Of a stretch of DNA of 64,000 nucleotides, positions 1-9,835 are shown in pieces. How positions within the stretch are numbered: position 1 is the stretch's first letter; each line of letters starts with the position of its first letter. The position numbers and the translations under genes were made by a program. Source of the DNA: Diphasiastrum complanatum (lineage: Eukaryota > Streptophyta > Lycopodiopsida > Lycopodiales > Lycopodiaceae); NCBI GenBank assembly GCA_029204225.1, contig CM055099.1:68317084-68381083 (forward strand). The letters run 5' to 3'. The notes under the pieces were generated by a model. It was given only the letters and a program-made list of their open reading frames with translations, did no database searches and was not told the DNA's origin.

Positions 1-108
1 TGGATCCAAGCAATGGATCTTGAGTATCAAGCTCTTATGAAGAATGGAACATGGAGATTGGTGGAGTTACCTAAGGACAATAAAGCTATTGGATGCAAAT
101 GAATCTTC
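1..108 (+). pseudogene. Copia reverse transcriptase, N-terminal fragment
   Basis: Frame 1 reads WIQAMDLEYQALMKNGTW, then LVELP and AIGCK, which is the conserved start of a Ty1/copia RT domain. The Trp codon expected after GCK is a TGA stop. The fragment enters from outside the window and homology ends near base 108, so only about 36 codons remain. It is a dead remnant, and the rest of the element is not seen on the right. Confidence 0.75.
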
Positions 109-900
109 AAGCCCTCAGCTACCTTGGACCTGACCACATAGGCTCTGATGGTCGACGGATCTCTCTCGAAGGTGCGTTGTTGTCATTCAGGTTGTGGACC
201 CAGTGCTAGAAGGCACGTGATCTCATTGCCCTTGATATTCTTGGTAGAAAATGATAGGTGTTAGCCGCCACGTGAGGATTTATGGGAAAATTGCACCAGG
301 AATGAATTAATTTCTTCCTCCACGTTTCTTGGTTGGTGGAATGCTCCACTGGCCGAAATGGACCGAGAGCCCTGGGAGGTTGATGCTTGTTGCTCCTCCA
401 TTGCTCTGTCGGGACTCTGTCCTGGCCCTTGGGTGGTGTCTAGGCCTTGATCGAGACCCTGGTCTTGATCTATGTCCCGCTGTTGTGGGTATTTTTCGTA
501 CATAAATAAATGAGTGAGTCCCTCCACTAAAACTATTGTCGGACAAGGCTTACTTAGTGGGCCCTGCCACAGTACACTGTATAGTTATGACCAATAAGTG
601 TGAAGGCATCGACTTTCTGGGTGTATAAGCCCGACCCAATGAGCATTTAATATAGTTTTTCTAGTTAGGAATAGACTCGGGGGGCAACTCTTATGTTGTA
701 CCTTCATGGTAAATAAATAGATAATAAGGCGCCTATCTTAAGACACATGGTTTGCAAGTGGGCCTTGCCAAAGTCAACACTAGATGCCAAAACCAAAACT
801 CACATGTTTTGGTGTGTGTTGAGAGCCAAACTTCAAGCACCAGTAGATTTAGAAAAAAGTAGATGAAGGGTGAGGATTGCAATCCTTGCCCCTGAGAAAG

Positions 901-902
<2 letters not shown>
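109..902. other. Unassigned sequence, no supported gene
   Basis: About 800 bases between a copia remnant and a CT microsatellite. An 88-codon minus-strand open frame (261-527) is rich in Gln, Asp, Gly and Ser and matches no family I recognise. A run of G followed by CAACTC near 680 resembles the polypurine tract and LTR junction of some retroelements, but no partner LTR is visible. I assign nothing here. Confidence 0.5.

Positions 903-970
<68 letters not shown>
903..970. repeat. (CT)34 microsatellite
   Basis: A perfect CT dinucleotide run of 68 bases. A degenerate pyrimidine tract of TCTCTCT-like units follows at about 1028-1086, so the microsatellite sits in a wider CT-rich block. Confidence 0.98.
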
Positions 971-971
<1 letters not shown>

Positions 972-1297
972 GGTTGGGTGTGAATAGCTTTGGAAAGGCG
1001 CTCGAACTCAAAGTCTCTCTCAACCTAGGCACACTCTCTCTCTTCTCTCTTCTCTCTTCTCTCTTATCTCTTATCTCTCTTCTCCCTTTGTGCTATGCAA
1101 GTTGAAGCGAGGTTGCCGCTCCTAGCGACGAACCTATATACTACATCTATGACACAATACTCGTGTTGTCATCAGGAAGAGCCACTTGCATACCATTTCT
1201 TTTCTTTCTCACTCTCTTCTTCTCTCTCACCTTTTTTTTTCACCAAAAATCAGATTTCATGTTCAGATGATACATTCTTATGTGCCAGAGCTGATCT

Positions 1298-2606
1298 TCA
1301 TTTTTTGATGCATTTGATAGCATTGCTAATAATCTTGGCTTGATAGAAATTTCCTTCTCTGCATCCAACCGTCAGCAATTTGTTTGTTGTGTTTTCGATC
1401 ATGCAACATGTATTGCCATCGAATAAAACTCGCATTCCAAGACCTACCTTCTTGGAGACTGATAGCAGGTCTTTTCTTAGTGAAGCATAGAGTGCTCCTG
1501 GTAGCTCTGCTTGACCTGATAGTGTGCATAGCTGTAGAGTCCTGATGCCATTGACATCGTGTCGACTCCCATCACCTAGAATCACTACTCTGTTGTTTTC
1601 GAATTCTCTGAAGTCGATCAAGACCTTCTTGTTGCAGATGATGTGTGATGGTGCTGTTGAATCAATGACTACATCGTAGTCTTGTTCAGTGTAGCTTGTT
1701 GAAGCTTCATCAAGTATTGTAAAGGCTTCATCACCTCTATCTGTATCTTTTGATGACTCTGCAACATTTGCTTTCTTAGCTTTGTTCTTTCTTTTTGGGT
1801 TGAATCTGCAATCGTATGCAGAGTGCCCCTTCTTCTTGCAGTGCATGCAAGGTATTGCTGGATTGAACCAGCATTTGTTGGCTGTATGGCCTGGTTTGTG
1901 ACAATGATCACAGGAAGAAGATTGTTGATTATCATTGCTTCTACTCATAGACTTTGTGTTCATCTTGTCGAATCTGGACTTGTTCTTCTTTTTTTTCCTT
2001 CCTTTTGTGAAGAGAGCTTTCTCTTGGTCATTGTTTCCTTCATCTTTGTCCCTCATCAGTCTCTCATCAGTGACAAGACTGATTGCTTTGTCAAATGTCA
2101 TATCTGGTAGACTCAGTATGCGCATTCTCAACAGCTGATAAGACGTAGGTAGAGATTTCATAAAGTACATCAACTTTTGTGATGCTGGGACCCCGTGTTC
2201 CTGACCTGATGCAGCGAGTTGAGCAAAGATCGTTCTGATCTTCTCAACGTTGGTTGCCATCCCATCATATGGATTGCAGCTGATTGTGAAGATGCATCAC
2301 TAAAGCTGCAGTCCTCACTTCGTACTTCTGTTTTAGTCTTTCCCATGCTGCATGGCTGCTTTCGTAGTCTTCAATCTGCATGAGTAGATCTTCATTGATG
2401 GACAAAACAATGATCGCCATTGCACGCTCATCCTTTCTAATCCATTCAGCTCTCCTCGGGTCTCCCTCTGGAGGCTACACCTCTGTGAGTTCGGTCACCG
2501 ACCAGATGCCTTCGCCCTTCAGAAGTGTTTTGATTTTGAATTTCCATATCTTGTAGTTTCTGCCATCAAGACTGATTGCTATTCTTGTCTAGATCGTTGT
2601 AGCCAT
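1298..2606 (-). pseudogene. Copia gag-protease remnant (two zinc knuckles)
   Basis: Read right to left, a gag N-terminus at about 2606 (LDGRNYKIWKFKIK, the usual 'W..W...M' region) has three in-frame stops. A 320-codon open frame (2260-1298) follows. It has two CCHC knuckles, CDHCHKPGHTANKC and CMHCKKKGHSAYDC, then a degenerate protease site DSTAPSHI in place of DSGASSHM. It stops before integrase. The two knuckles and overall sequence separate it from the other copia families in the window. It is nonfunctional because of gag stops, a changed protease active site and loss of pol. Confidence 0.85.
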
Positions 2607-2658
2607 ATTGTGTTGCCTAGAAAATCATTGTTCAGATATCAGTTGTGATAACCTCACT

Positions 2659-2700
2659 ACTCTGATACCATGTAGTGGTAACTTGAGTGCTCTGATACCA
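2659..2700 (-). promoter_or_regulatory. Two initiator-Met primer binding sites 30 bases apart
   Basis: The complement of TGGTATCAGAG appears at about 2660-2670 and again (TGGTATCAGAGC) at 2689-2700. The 2689-2700 copy lies directly upstream, on the minus strand, of the gag remnant that starts at 2606. These match the 3' end of initiator tRNA-Met, the standard copia primer. A duplicated site this close is unusual. Confidence 0.7.
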
Positions 2701-2880
2701 TTTCGCAAACGGATTTGTTTCGCAAACAGATTGTTTTCATTTGGTTTGTGCATGCTTGTAGGATCCTAGGCATGCGACTACAGATCATTGAACAAAAATC
2801 ATTCTAATAATCAAGACAACGGAAAATCAGAGAGATGGACACCATCCTTCTTGATCACACAATTGTCAATATGGAAATTG
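2701..2880 (-). repeat. Probable 5' LTR remnant of the 1.3-2.6 kb copia
   Basis: This stretch lies where the 5' LTR of the minus-strand gag remnant should be, immediately beyond its primer site. It contains a direct repeat of TTTCGCAAAC. It is cut at about 2880 by another copia fragment. No second LTR copy was found to confirm it. Confidence 0.45.
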
Positions 2881-3880
2881 ACATCAAGGCCACCATCAAG
2901 TGACAACACTTATAGGATTCTTTGTAATCTTGGGAACAAAAAGAACCTTTTGAAGAGACAGAACTTTTGATGATGAAAGCTTCAAGGGAATAGTCCCTAC
3001 TCCTTCAATTTTGCACTCTTGATCACTTGCAATATATATGGACTTTTTGATTCCTTCATAAGGCATAGTAGTTGAAAAGGAGTCCTTGGAGCTATACATA
3101 TGTGAAGATGCTCCACTATCAATATACCAAAAGTCATCCATCTTGAAGGTGGAAGAGGAGAATTTTGATGCCATAAGTGAGCATTCTCCATCACTTGCAA
3201 TAAAGTCTTCTTTCTCATGAGAGATGTTGGCTTGCTTGAATTGATTCTTCTTCTTGAAGTAATTGGTGGCATAGTGGCCTTTCTAGCCACAAAAGAAGCA
3301 CTTAACATCTTTTTTCTTCTTCTTTGAGGTAGAATATTGAGAGGAATCATCATCCTCTTCATCTTGGTCTTTTGCTTTGTCCTTAGAGACGTGTTGGTGT
3401 TGCTTTTTGCTCCTCTCTTTGTGCTTGGCAAATAGAACTTTGTCTAATTCACCATTATGATTGAGTGACAATTTGTCCATCCTTACTCATGCCTTGATTC
3501 TTCAGCCATTAGCACTCCTTGCAAAGCCTCCAAAGTAGGTAGCTCCTCCTTGATGGCATAGGATTAGACAAGGTTCTCATACTCATCTCTCAAACCATTA
3601 AGTATGACTTGGACTAGCTCACTTTGATTTATAGATCCTCCAATGCAAGCAAGCTCCCTATGAGTATCTTTCACTCTCAACACATAATTAGTGGCACTCT
3701 CATCACTCTTTTGGGAGATTTGAAAGATTTGATTTCTAAGAGTGAGGAGCCTAGAGGTATTTTTGGCTTCATAATAGCTTTGAGAGTATCCCAAGCTTGC
3801 TTGGCCGAGTTGCAATCACCAGTCTCTGAGAAATATTGATTTGGGAGCAATCTTGCTGTTTTCACTCTATTAAGCAAGTT
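2881..3880 (-). pseudogene. Copia gag-protease fragment (family A)
   Basis: Broken minus-strand frames give, in order, gag (LTLRNQIFQ, SELVQVILNGLRDEY, MDKLSLNHN), a knuckle region, a protease active site YIDSGASSHMYSSK and a GAG-pre-integrase start. It closely resembles the gag of the copia A element at 24785. Several frameshifts break it. The gag N-terminus and everything after protease are missing. Confidence 0.85.
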
Positions 3881-4194
3881 TTTTGTGGATGAATGCTTAG
3901 GATCTAATAAGTAAACACTTTTGTTGTTAGCAAGCCGTATACTTGCTATACTTCACATGTGTGAAGCCTTTTGATCATTATCTTTTAATGTTCTTGCTTG
4001 AATATGTAGAAATTGTCAGGTAGAATCTAGATTTGGATCCCAGTTTGAAGATAGATCAACATACCAAGTTGCCAATCACTCTTATTGATCTTTTGTAGAT
4101 TAAAGTGAGTCCTATTTTTTAGTTTTTGACACAATCAACAAGCACAGGAGTTTTCAAACTAATCATCAAAATCACTATACAATCTCTCTTTCAG

Positions 4195-4195
<1 letters not shown>
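3881..4195. other. Unassigned spacer
   Basis: About 310 bases with no coding signal. It includes a TTCACATGTGTGAAG box (about 3951) like the palindromic boxes in LTRs elsewhere in the window, so part of it may be LTR-derived. No partner copy was found. Confidence 0.4.
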
Positions 4196-4405
<210 letters not shown>

Positions 4406-4609
4406 ATTTCACAAATTCAGAAATTCATGCTATTGCGCATGCACGCACACACAAATGCATCTCTGTCACATGTTCACTACCATAACTATACCATAACACA
4501 CATTAACTCTATTTCTCTCTCTTTATCTCACAATGTATCTTTCTCTTTTCTCAAAACATAAAAAACTATATTTGTTCCAAAAAAACAAAAAAAAACTAGA
4601 ATAAATAAA

Positions 4610-4790
4610 TAAAAAATCACGAATAGCAAAACTTTGCATCAAATTTGCATGATCATCCAACAAGCCATTAAGAACAACTTGAACAAACTCCACATCCTTA
4701 ATGCTTTCACTAATATATGTTAGTTCATCACTCAAAGCTTTAACTGTCAATACAAAAGCATGAGCACTTTCATCCTTCTTTTGAAGACTT
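4610..4790 (-). pseudogene. Copia gag fragment (family E-like)
   Basis: The minus-strand frame reads VKALSDELTYISESIKDVE, then VQVVLNGLLDDHANL, a central gag segment close to the copia E gag at 51.9-52.5 kb. About 60 codons remain and both ends are lost. Confidence 0.8.
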
Positions 4791-4799
4791 TGGTAACAA

Positions 4800-5480
4800 G
4801 ACTTTTTTCAATGCTATCATTTTTGTTGATGGCTAGTTAGTTGATAAGTGGAATGTTATAAACTTAAGACATTTTTTTTAGCGGCTTTTATATAAGTCAT
4901 ATTTTTAGAGTGTTTACTTATTTGAGATGTTTAGCTATGAAGTGTGACTTTTTTTTTTCAAATAGTATATATTGAGAACTTGATAGAGGAACCAACGGTT
5001 CTTAATAGAGTAATAACCGGCAGATTGAAAACCACCAAGATTTATCTTCTAAGATATTATTGAGAACCGCCAGATGTAAATATTTTAAATGTAATCCAAT
5101 ACCTTGAACTGGCGGTTCTTGGTTTCAATAAAAAGGGCAATACCCTGAACCGGCGGGAAAAAGCTTTTACTTATAATACTATCATGGAGATATGTTCCAT
5201 GAATAGAGTAAACCTTAAAATAAAGAGAGACGTTGATCATAGAGAGAGTTAAAATAGCAATGGTCGACTTATACAGTGCTTTCTAAACTTGACGGTACCA
5301 CATGTGCCTAGTTCTAGAATTATCGGGCCGTCTTTCTTTTACGAGCCCTTTGAGTGCTCTTAAGCAATTTTGTCTTTGTACTTGTCAATGAGTGTGAATA
5401 TACAGTTTGTGGGAGAGCAATTCTGTCTTCTCTTGTCTTGTTGCACTTAACGTTGTGTTGTAACCATTAAATTGATCCAT
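4800..5480. other. Unassigned spacer with a perfect stem-loop
   Basis: No coding signal. It holds an 11-bp perfect inverted repeat, AGAACCGCCAG at 5063-5073 and its complement at 5109-5119, with related GGCGG/CCGGC words nearby (about 5031 and 5150). This could be part of a small non-autonomous DNA transposon, but I cannot define ends or a target duplication. Confidence 0.4.
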
Positions 5481-5499
5481 CATGGATCAAGTACACAAT

Positions 5500-5815
5500 C
5501 ATCATAATCTCTCTCTAGGCTGCTTCCAACATGCGTGGGACAACTCATCGTACTCATCCATATCCACTTTAGATAAGATCCCACTAATTTTCCACATCAC
5601 CATTGGTGGTTAGGGTTGACCTGGTAGATTCCCACAATATAGGAGATAGCTCCTACAATTTAGGAGATTTGCTATTTGACTCAAATAAAATCTAAGTACA
5701 ATGGATCTAAATATCATGATTAATATATCACACGTGTGGACAGGTCCTCACACATGTGGATCCACATAGATATCAAGCTACTTACATTTACAAGGTAAAA
5801 AATGGAAATCTAACA
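5500..5815 (-). repeat. 3' LTR remnant of the host copia at 5.8-6.1 kb
   Basis: It lies directly beyond the RNase H end of the minus-strand copia remnant and, read on the minus strand, begins TGTTAGATTTCC after a short purine tract. It contains CACACGTGTG at 5729-5738 and a near copy at about 5750. The left boundary is not defined because no second copy is present. Confidence 0.55.
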
Positions 5816-5825
5816 CTCCTAAATT

Positions 5826-6115
5826 TTTAGCTTGATACATCTATCTACGACACCTAAGGCTGATCTTAACTTGATAAATGAAGCCTTTGGTTTTAGTGAG
5901 TAGATCAGCAAGGCAATCTGAAGAAGATATATGTTGCAACTTGATCTCCTTTGCTTGAATCTTTTTTCTCACAAAATGGTGAGAAATCTCCGTGTGCTTG
6001 CTCCTTGCATGGAATGTGGATTGGTTGCCAATGCTTGGCTTGATTGGTTGTCACAATATATGATTGGCTACTCCTCGGCCTCCATGACTTGTAGCTCCAC
6101 CAATAGCCTCTTCAA
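5826..6115 (-). pseudogene. Copia RNase H C-terminus, left half of a split host element
   Basis: The minus strand reads LLVELQVMEAEE, stop, IIYCDNQSSQALATNP, then in another frame SKHTEISHHFVRKKIQ and LADLLTK. This is the end of a copia RNase H domain with a stop and a frameshift. Its upstream part continues at 13102-13325 on the far side of the copia B block. Bases 5942-6115 recur exactly at 12928-13101. Confidence 0.85.
5942..6115. repeat. 174-bp direct repeat, left copy
   Basis: Identical over all 174 bases, by eye, to 12928-13101. The two copies bracket the inverted LTR plus copia B block (6116-12927) exactly, so they behave as an exceptionally long target duplication. Normal copia duplications are 5 bp. 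Confidence 0.95.
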
Positions 6116-6789
6116 TCACAATTCTAGCTTGACTAGTTTTGGTCATATGACTTGTAAATAGTTAGATGGTCATGATGTGGCTTGTCACACGTGCCAAATA
6201 GCATAGGATTCCATTCATAAGGATGTTCTCAAGTAGACCTAAGTGTTAGAACCTTTGGAATGAGTCCAAATTATGCTTAGATACAAGGGAGAAAAAATAG
6301 GAGCTATTTTTGGTAATTTTTGCATTGTTGAGGGATCTCCAAGATTCCAACCCTAACTTGGTAGGGATGAAAGATCCACCAAAATTAGCATTAGGGATAG
6401 GTTTAGGGCTACTCATACCTGCCCAAAACCGTGATGGATCATGTATATATAGGTGATGATATCTCACCAAAAACAAATCAAGCAATTTCATGTTTTTTCT
6501 CTCATAATGGTGCAATTGCTCTCTATGTTCATAATTGTTTGAGTACTTGTGATTACTAATGATTATAGGATTGAATGTAGGTCTGGTGTACAGTACTCAG
6601 ACTGTGGGAGGCCGTACTTTCACACGTGTGAAGCCTTCTTCAAGGATTTGGGCCATTTAGTGAGGTTCAAGCATAGATTTTTGATGGATTTTGATGGTTC
6701 AACTTGTGCTAATCTTATGAAATCATAATCTATTGTTTCCCTCATCATTTCAAGTGTTTTAGGATCCTTATTTGCTGTAATTTTTACAT
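6116..6789 (-). repeat. Extra inverted copy of the copia B LTR
   Basis: The reverse complement of the copia B LTRs. It keeps the terminus that borders the primer site (..TTTTTACA at 6789) but has lost about 10 bases at the host-side end (6116). With the next LTR it forms a large palindrome whose arms are about 660 bp and whose centre is 6775-6791. It shares small variants with the LTR at 6791-7458 that the one at 12246 lacks. Confidence 0.95.
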
Positions 6790-6790
6790 C

Positions 6791-7458
6791 AAATAAGGAT
6801 CCTAAAACACTTGAAATGATGAGGGAAACAATAGATTATGATTTCATAAGATTAGCACAAGTTGAACCATCAAAATCCATCAAAAATCTATGCTTGAACC
6901 TCACTAAATGGCCCAAATCCTTGAAGAAGGCTTCACACGTGTGAAAGTACGGCCTCCCACAGTCTGAGTACTGTACACCAGACCTACATTCAATCCTATA
7001 ATCATTAGTAATCACAAGTACTCAAACAATTATGAACATAGAGAGCAATTGCACCATTATGAGAGAAAAAACATGAAATTGCTTGATTTGTTTTTGGTGA
7101 GATATCATCACCTATATATACATGATCCATCACGGTTTTGGGCAGGTATGAGTAGCCCTAAACCTATCCCTAATGCTAATTTTGGTGGATCTTTCATCCC
7201 TACCAAGTTAGGGTTGGAATCTTGGAGATCCCTCAACAATGCAAAAATTACCAAAAATAGCTCCTATTTTTTCTCCCTTGTATCTAAGCATAATTTGGAC
7301 TCATTCCAAAGGTTCTAACACTTAGGTCTACTTGAGAACATCCTTATGAATGGAATCCTATGATATTTGGCACGTGTGACAAGCCACATCATGACCATCT
7401 AACTATTTACAAGTCATATGACCAAAACTAGTCAAGCTAGAATTGTGAATTTTTAACA
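6791..7458 (-). repeat. Copia B 3' LTR
   Basis: 668 bases matching 12246-12927 except for small variants and the missing outer terminus. It contains CACACGTGTG at 6934-6943 and a TATATATA box near 7115. An 89-codon open frame opposite to the element (7049-7318) recurs in the inverted copy and, shortened, in the 5' LTR. Confidence 0.93.
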
Positions 7459-7469
7459 CTCCTCCTCAC
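7459..7469 (-). promoter_or_regulatory. Copia B polypurine tract
   Basis: The minus strand reads GTGAGGAGGAG directly before the TGTTAAAAAT start of the 3' LTR. This is the expected primer for plus-strand DNA synthesis. It resembles the GAGGAGGAG tract of copia A at 28781-28792. Confidence 0.85.
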
Positions 7470-7472
7470 TAT

Positions 7473-7862
7473 CTAGCTTGGTTCAATCATTGCTTTACTA
7501 ATCACTCCAAGTGATGATCTGAACTTCATAAAAGGTGTCTTTTGAAGTGGTTTAGTAAGTAGATCAGCTACACATTCATTGCTTGGAACATGCTCCAAAG
7601 CAATCTCCTTGGCTTGCACCATTTCTCTCACAAAGTGATGGCATATCTCAATGTGCTTAGATCTTGCATGGAAGATTGGGTTAGATGCAAGGTGTTGGGC
7701 TGATATATTGTCATTGTAGATGATTGGTGCCTCCTCTGAATCCATGATCTTTAGTTCCACCAATAATCTCTTGATCCAAAGTACCTCCTTTGTAGTGGTT
7801 GTCAAAGCTTTGTACTCGGCCTCGGTTGAAGATAGAGATATTCTTGCTTTTTTGAAAGCCAT
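7473..7862 (-). pseudogene. Copia B RNase H, C-terminal part (frameshifted)
   Basis: This frame carries LSSTEAEYKALTTTTKEVLW, IIYNDNISAQHLASNP, FHARSKHIEICHHFVRE and VADLLTKPL, the second half of copia RNase H, ending at a natural stop near the polypurine tract. It continues the RT/RNase H frame (7802-9823) after a small deletion around 7855, just after SWLSKKQ. RNase H removes the RNA template during reverse transcription. Confidence 0.9.
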
Positions 7863-9823
7863 GAAACCACACCTTCTCCTATGAAAGTTGAATAGGCACT
7901 TGTTGATTTCCTATCCCTCTTTTCCCCTGCAAAATCTGAATCACTAAATGCATGAAGGTTAATCACATCTCCTCTATATAGAATCCCAAAATCCAATGTA
8001 CCCGAGATGTATCTTAGAATCCTCTTAGCCTTTTTCCAATGGATATTCAATGGCTTTTGCATGGATTGGCTCAACCTACATACACTAAAGCTAAGATCTG
8101 GTCTAGTTATAGTGATCCACATTAAGGAACCTATAAGTTGCCTAAACAAAGTGATGTCCATGAAGGATCTTTCATCATCTTCATTTGGCACTTTTACATC
8201 TTGCTCCATTGGTGTGTCAACACTTTTGCATACTTCCATCTTAAACTTCTTCAAAAGACTTTGAGCATAGTTTACTTGACTTATAAAGATAAAATCAGAC
8301 CCTCTAAGTACTTCTATGCCTAAGATGAAGTGAAGACACCCTAGATCTACCATCTTGAACTCTAAGGATAGATCTATCTTGATTTTTTCAATACCATCAA
8401 CACTATTTCCACTAATGATGATGTCATCTACATAAATGAGTAAAAGTACAATACCAACATCATCAAACTTAATGTAAAGAGTGGGATCATATTCACTTTG
8501 AACAAAAGAAAGTGCAATAAGATAGCAATGTAGTCTTGAATTCCAAGATCTCGAGGCTTGCTTCAAGCCATAGATGCTTCTTTGGAGATGGCATACTTTG
8601 TTCTCCATTCCATGCTTGATGAACCCTTGTGGCTGCTCCATATAGATATCCTCTTCCAAAAAACCATTCAAGAAAGCATTAGAGACATCCATTTGACATA
8701 GAATCCATCCAAAATGTGATGCAAGTGCAATGATTAGTCTTATTGTGACCATCTTGGCCACGGGTGCAAAAGTTTCCTCATAGTCTATCCCTCTCTCTTG
8801 AGCATAACCTTTTGCAACTAATCTTGCTTTATGTTTGTTAACACTCCCATTTGCATTCAACTTAAGCTTGAAGACCCACTTGCATCCTATTACATTCCTT
8901 TGAGGTCTCTCAACAAGCAACCAAGTTTCATTCTCAATCAAGGCATCATACTCATCCAACATAGCTTTATACCATTCTTTGGAGTTCAATGCATCTTCAA
9001 CGTTAGACGGTTCTTCAAAACTAGATAAAGCATAAGAAGTGGATGAGATACCCTCAACTTGCTGTCCTTTGCCTTGATATGTGAGCCTTGATGGCTCCAC
9101 TTTTGCCCTTGAAGATCTCCTTGGTGTGATAGGTGGGTTTGGTGCTTGCTCCTCCATGAGCTCCTCCTCAAAACCAAGATCTTGCTCCTCGGCCATCTTC
9201 TTCTTGATTGTTGGAGCACTTGAGCCTTCTTCAAGCATATGCATATGATGTTCATCAAAGATGACATCCCTTGAAACAACAAATTTGTTCAAGGATGGGA
9301 GATAGACTTTGTAGCCCTTGCTTGAGCTTGCATATCCAAGCATGATCCCTCTTGTGGAAGATGGATCCTCCTTGGTTCTTGTTTCCAATGGCACATGCAC
9401 ATAACATATACACCCAAAAACTTTCAAGTGATTAAGATTGGGTTTCTTTCCATACAACATCTCATAAGGAGTTTTGCCTTCAATTGCTTTGCAAGACACC
9501 CTATTCATCAAGTAGTTTGCACATACAAGAGACTCACCCCAAAAGGATTTGGGCAAACAAGCATCTAATCTTAAAGCCTTAGAACATTCACATAATGTTC
9601 TATTCTTTCTTTCAGCAACTCCATTTTGTTGAGGAGTGTAAGGACAAGAAGTCTCTTTCTTGATCCCTTCCTCCTCACAAAAGGCCTTGAACTCATTGGA
9701 GATGAATTCTCCACCATTGTCACTTCTAAGAATCTTGATGCTATGATTATGATGCTTTTCCACAAACAACTTGAACTTTACAAAAGTATCAAATACTTGA
9801 GACTTGAAAGAAAGTAAGAACAC
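7802..9823 (-). CDS. Copia B integrase (most)-RT-RNase H N-terminus
   Basis: 673 codons. Integrase core residues D (LRSDNGGEF) and E (YTPQQNGVAERKN) come first, then the integrase C-terminal region, a linker, and RT from about residue 270 (WYKAMLDEYDALIENETW). RT motif A is [11 protein letters not shown] and the catalytic box is YVDD, both intact. RNase H starts with SDSDFAGEKRDRKS. It is in the same frame as the gag frame upstream, separated by one stop at 9836-9838, so it was one polyprotein. The start shown is simply where the frame opens. The 3' end runs out of frame at a frameshift in RNase H. Confidence 0.92.
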   Translation of the reverse strand: MFLLSFKSQVFDTFVKFKLFVEKHHNHSIKILRSDNGGEFISNEFKAFCEEEGIKKETSCPYTPQQNGVAERKNRTLCECSKALRLDACLPKSFWGESLVCANYLMNRVSCKAIEGKTPYEMLYGKKPNLNHLKVFGCICYVHVPLETRTKEDPSSTRGIMLGYASSSKGYKVYLPSLNKFVVSRDVIFDEHHMHMLEEGSSAPTIKKKMAEEQDLGFEEELMEEQAPNPPITPRRSSRAKVEPSRLTYQGKGQQVEGISSTSYALSSFEEPSNVEDALNSKEWYKAMLDEYDALIENETWLLVERPQRNVIGCKWVFKLKLNANGSVNKHKARLVAKGYAQERGIDYEETFAPVAKMVTIRLIIALASHFGWILCQMDVSNAFLNGFLEEDIYMEQPQGFIKHGMENKVCHLQRSIYGLKQASRSWNSRLHCYLIALSFVQSEYDPTLYIKFDDVGIVLLLIYVDDIIISGNSVDGIEKIKIDLSLEFKMVDLGCLHFILGIEVLRGSDFIFISQVNYAQSLLKKFKMEVCKSVDTPMEQDVKVPNEDDERSFMDITLFRQLIGSLMWITITRPDLSFSVCRLSQSMQKPLNIHWKKAKRILRYISGTLDFGILYRGDVINLHAFSDSDFAGEKRDRKSTSAYSTFIGEGVVSWLSKKQEYLYLQPRPSTKL

Positions 9824-9835
9824 CCAACAATATCT

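Noticed and set aside
733-1032. 99-codon minus frame with an Arg-Glu run
   Set aside because: Again an artefact of the CT microsatellite at 903-970.
7049-7318. 89-codon open frame identical at 6246-6515 (minus) and 7049-7318 (plus), shortened at 12557-12787
   Set aside because: It runs opposite to the element inside the LTR, has no family features, and recurs only because the LTR recurs; its conservation follows from recent LTR copying.
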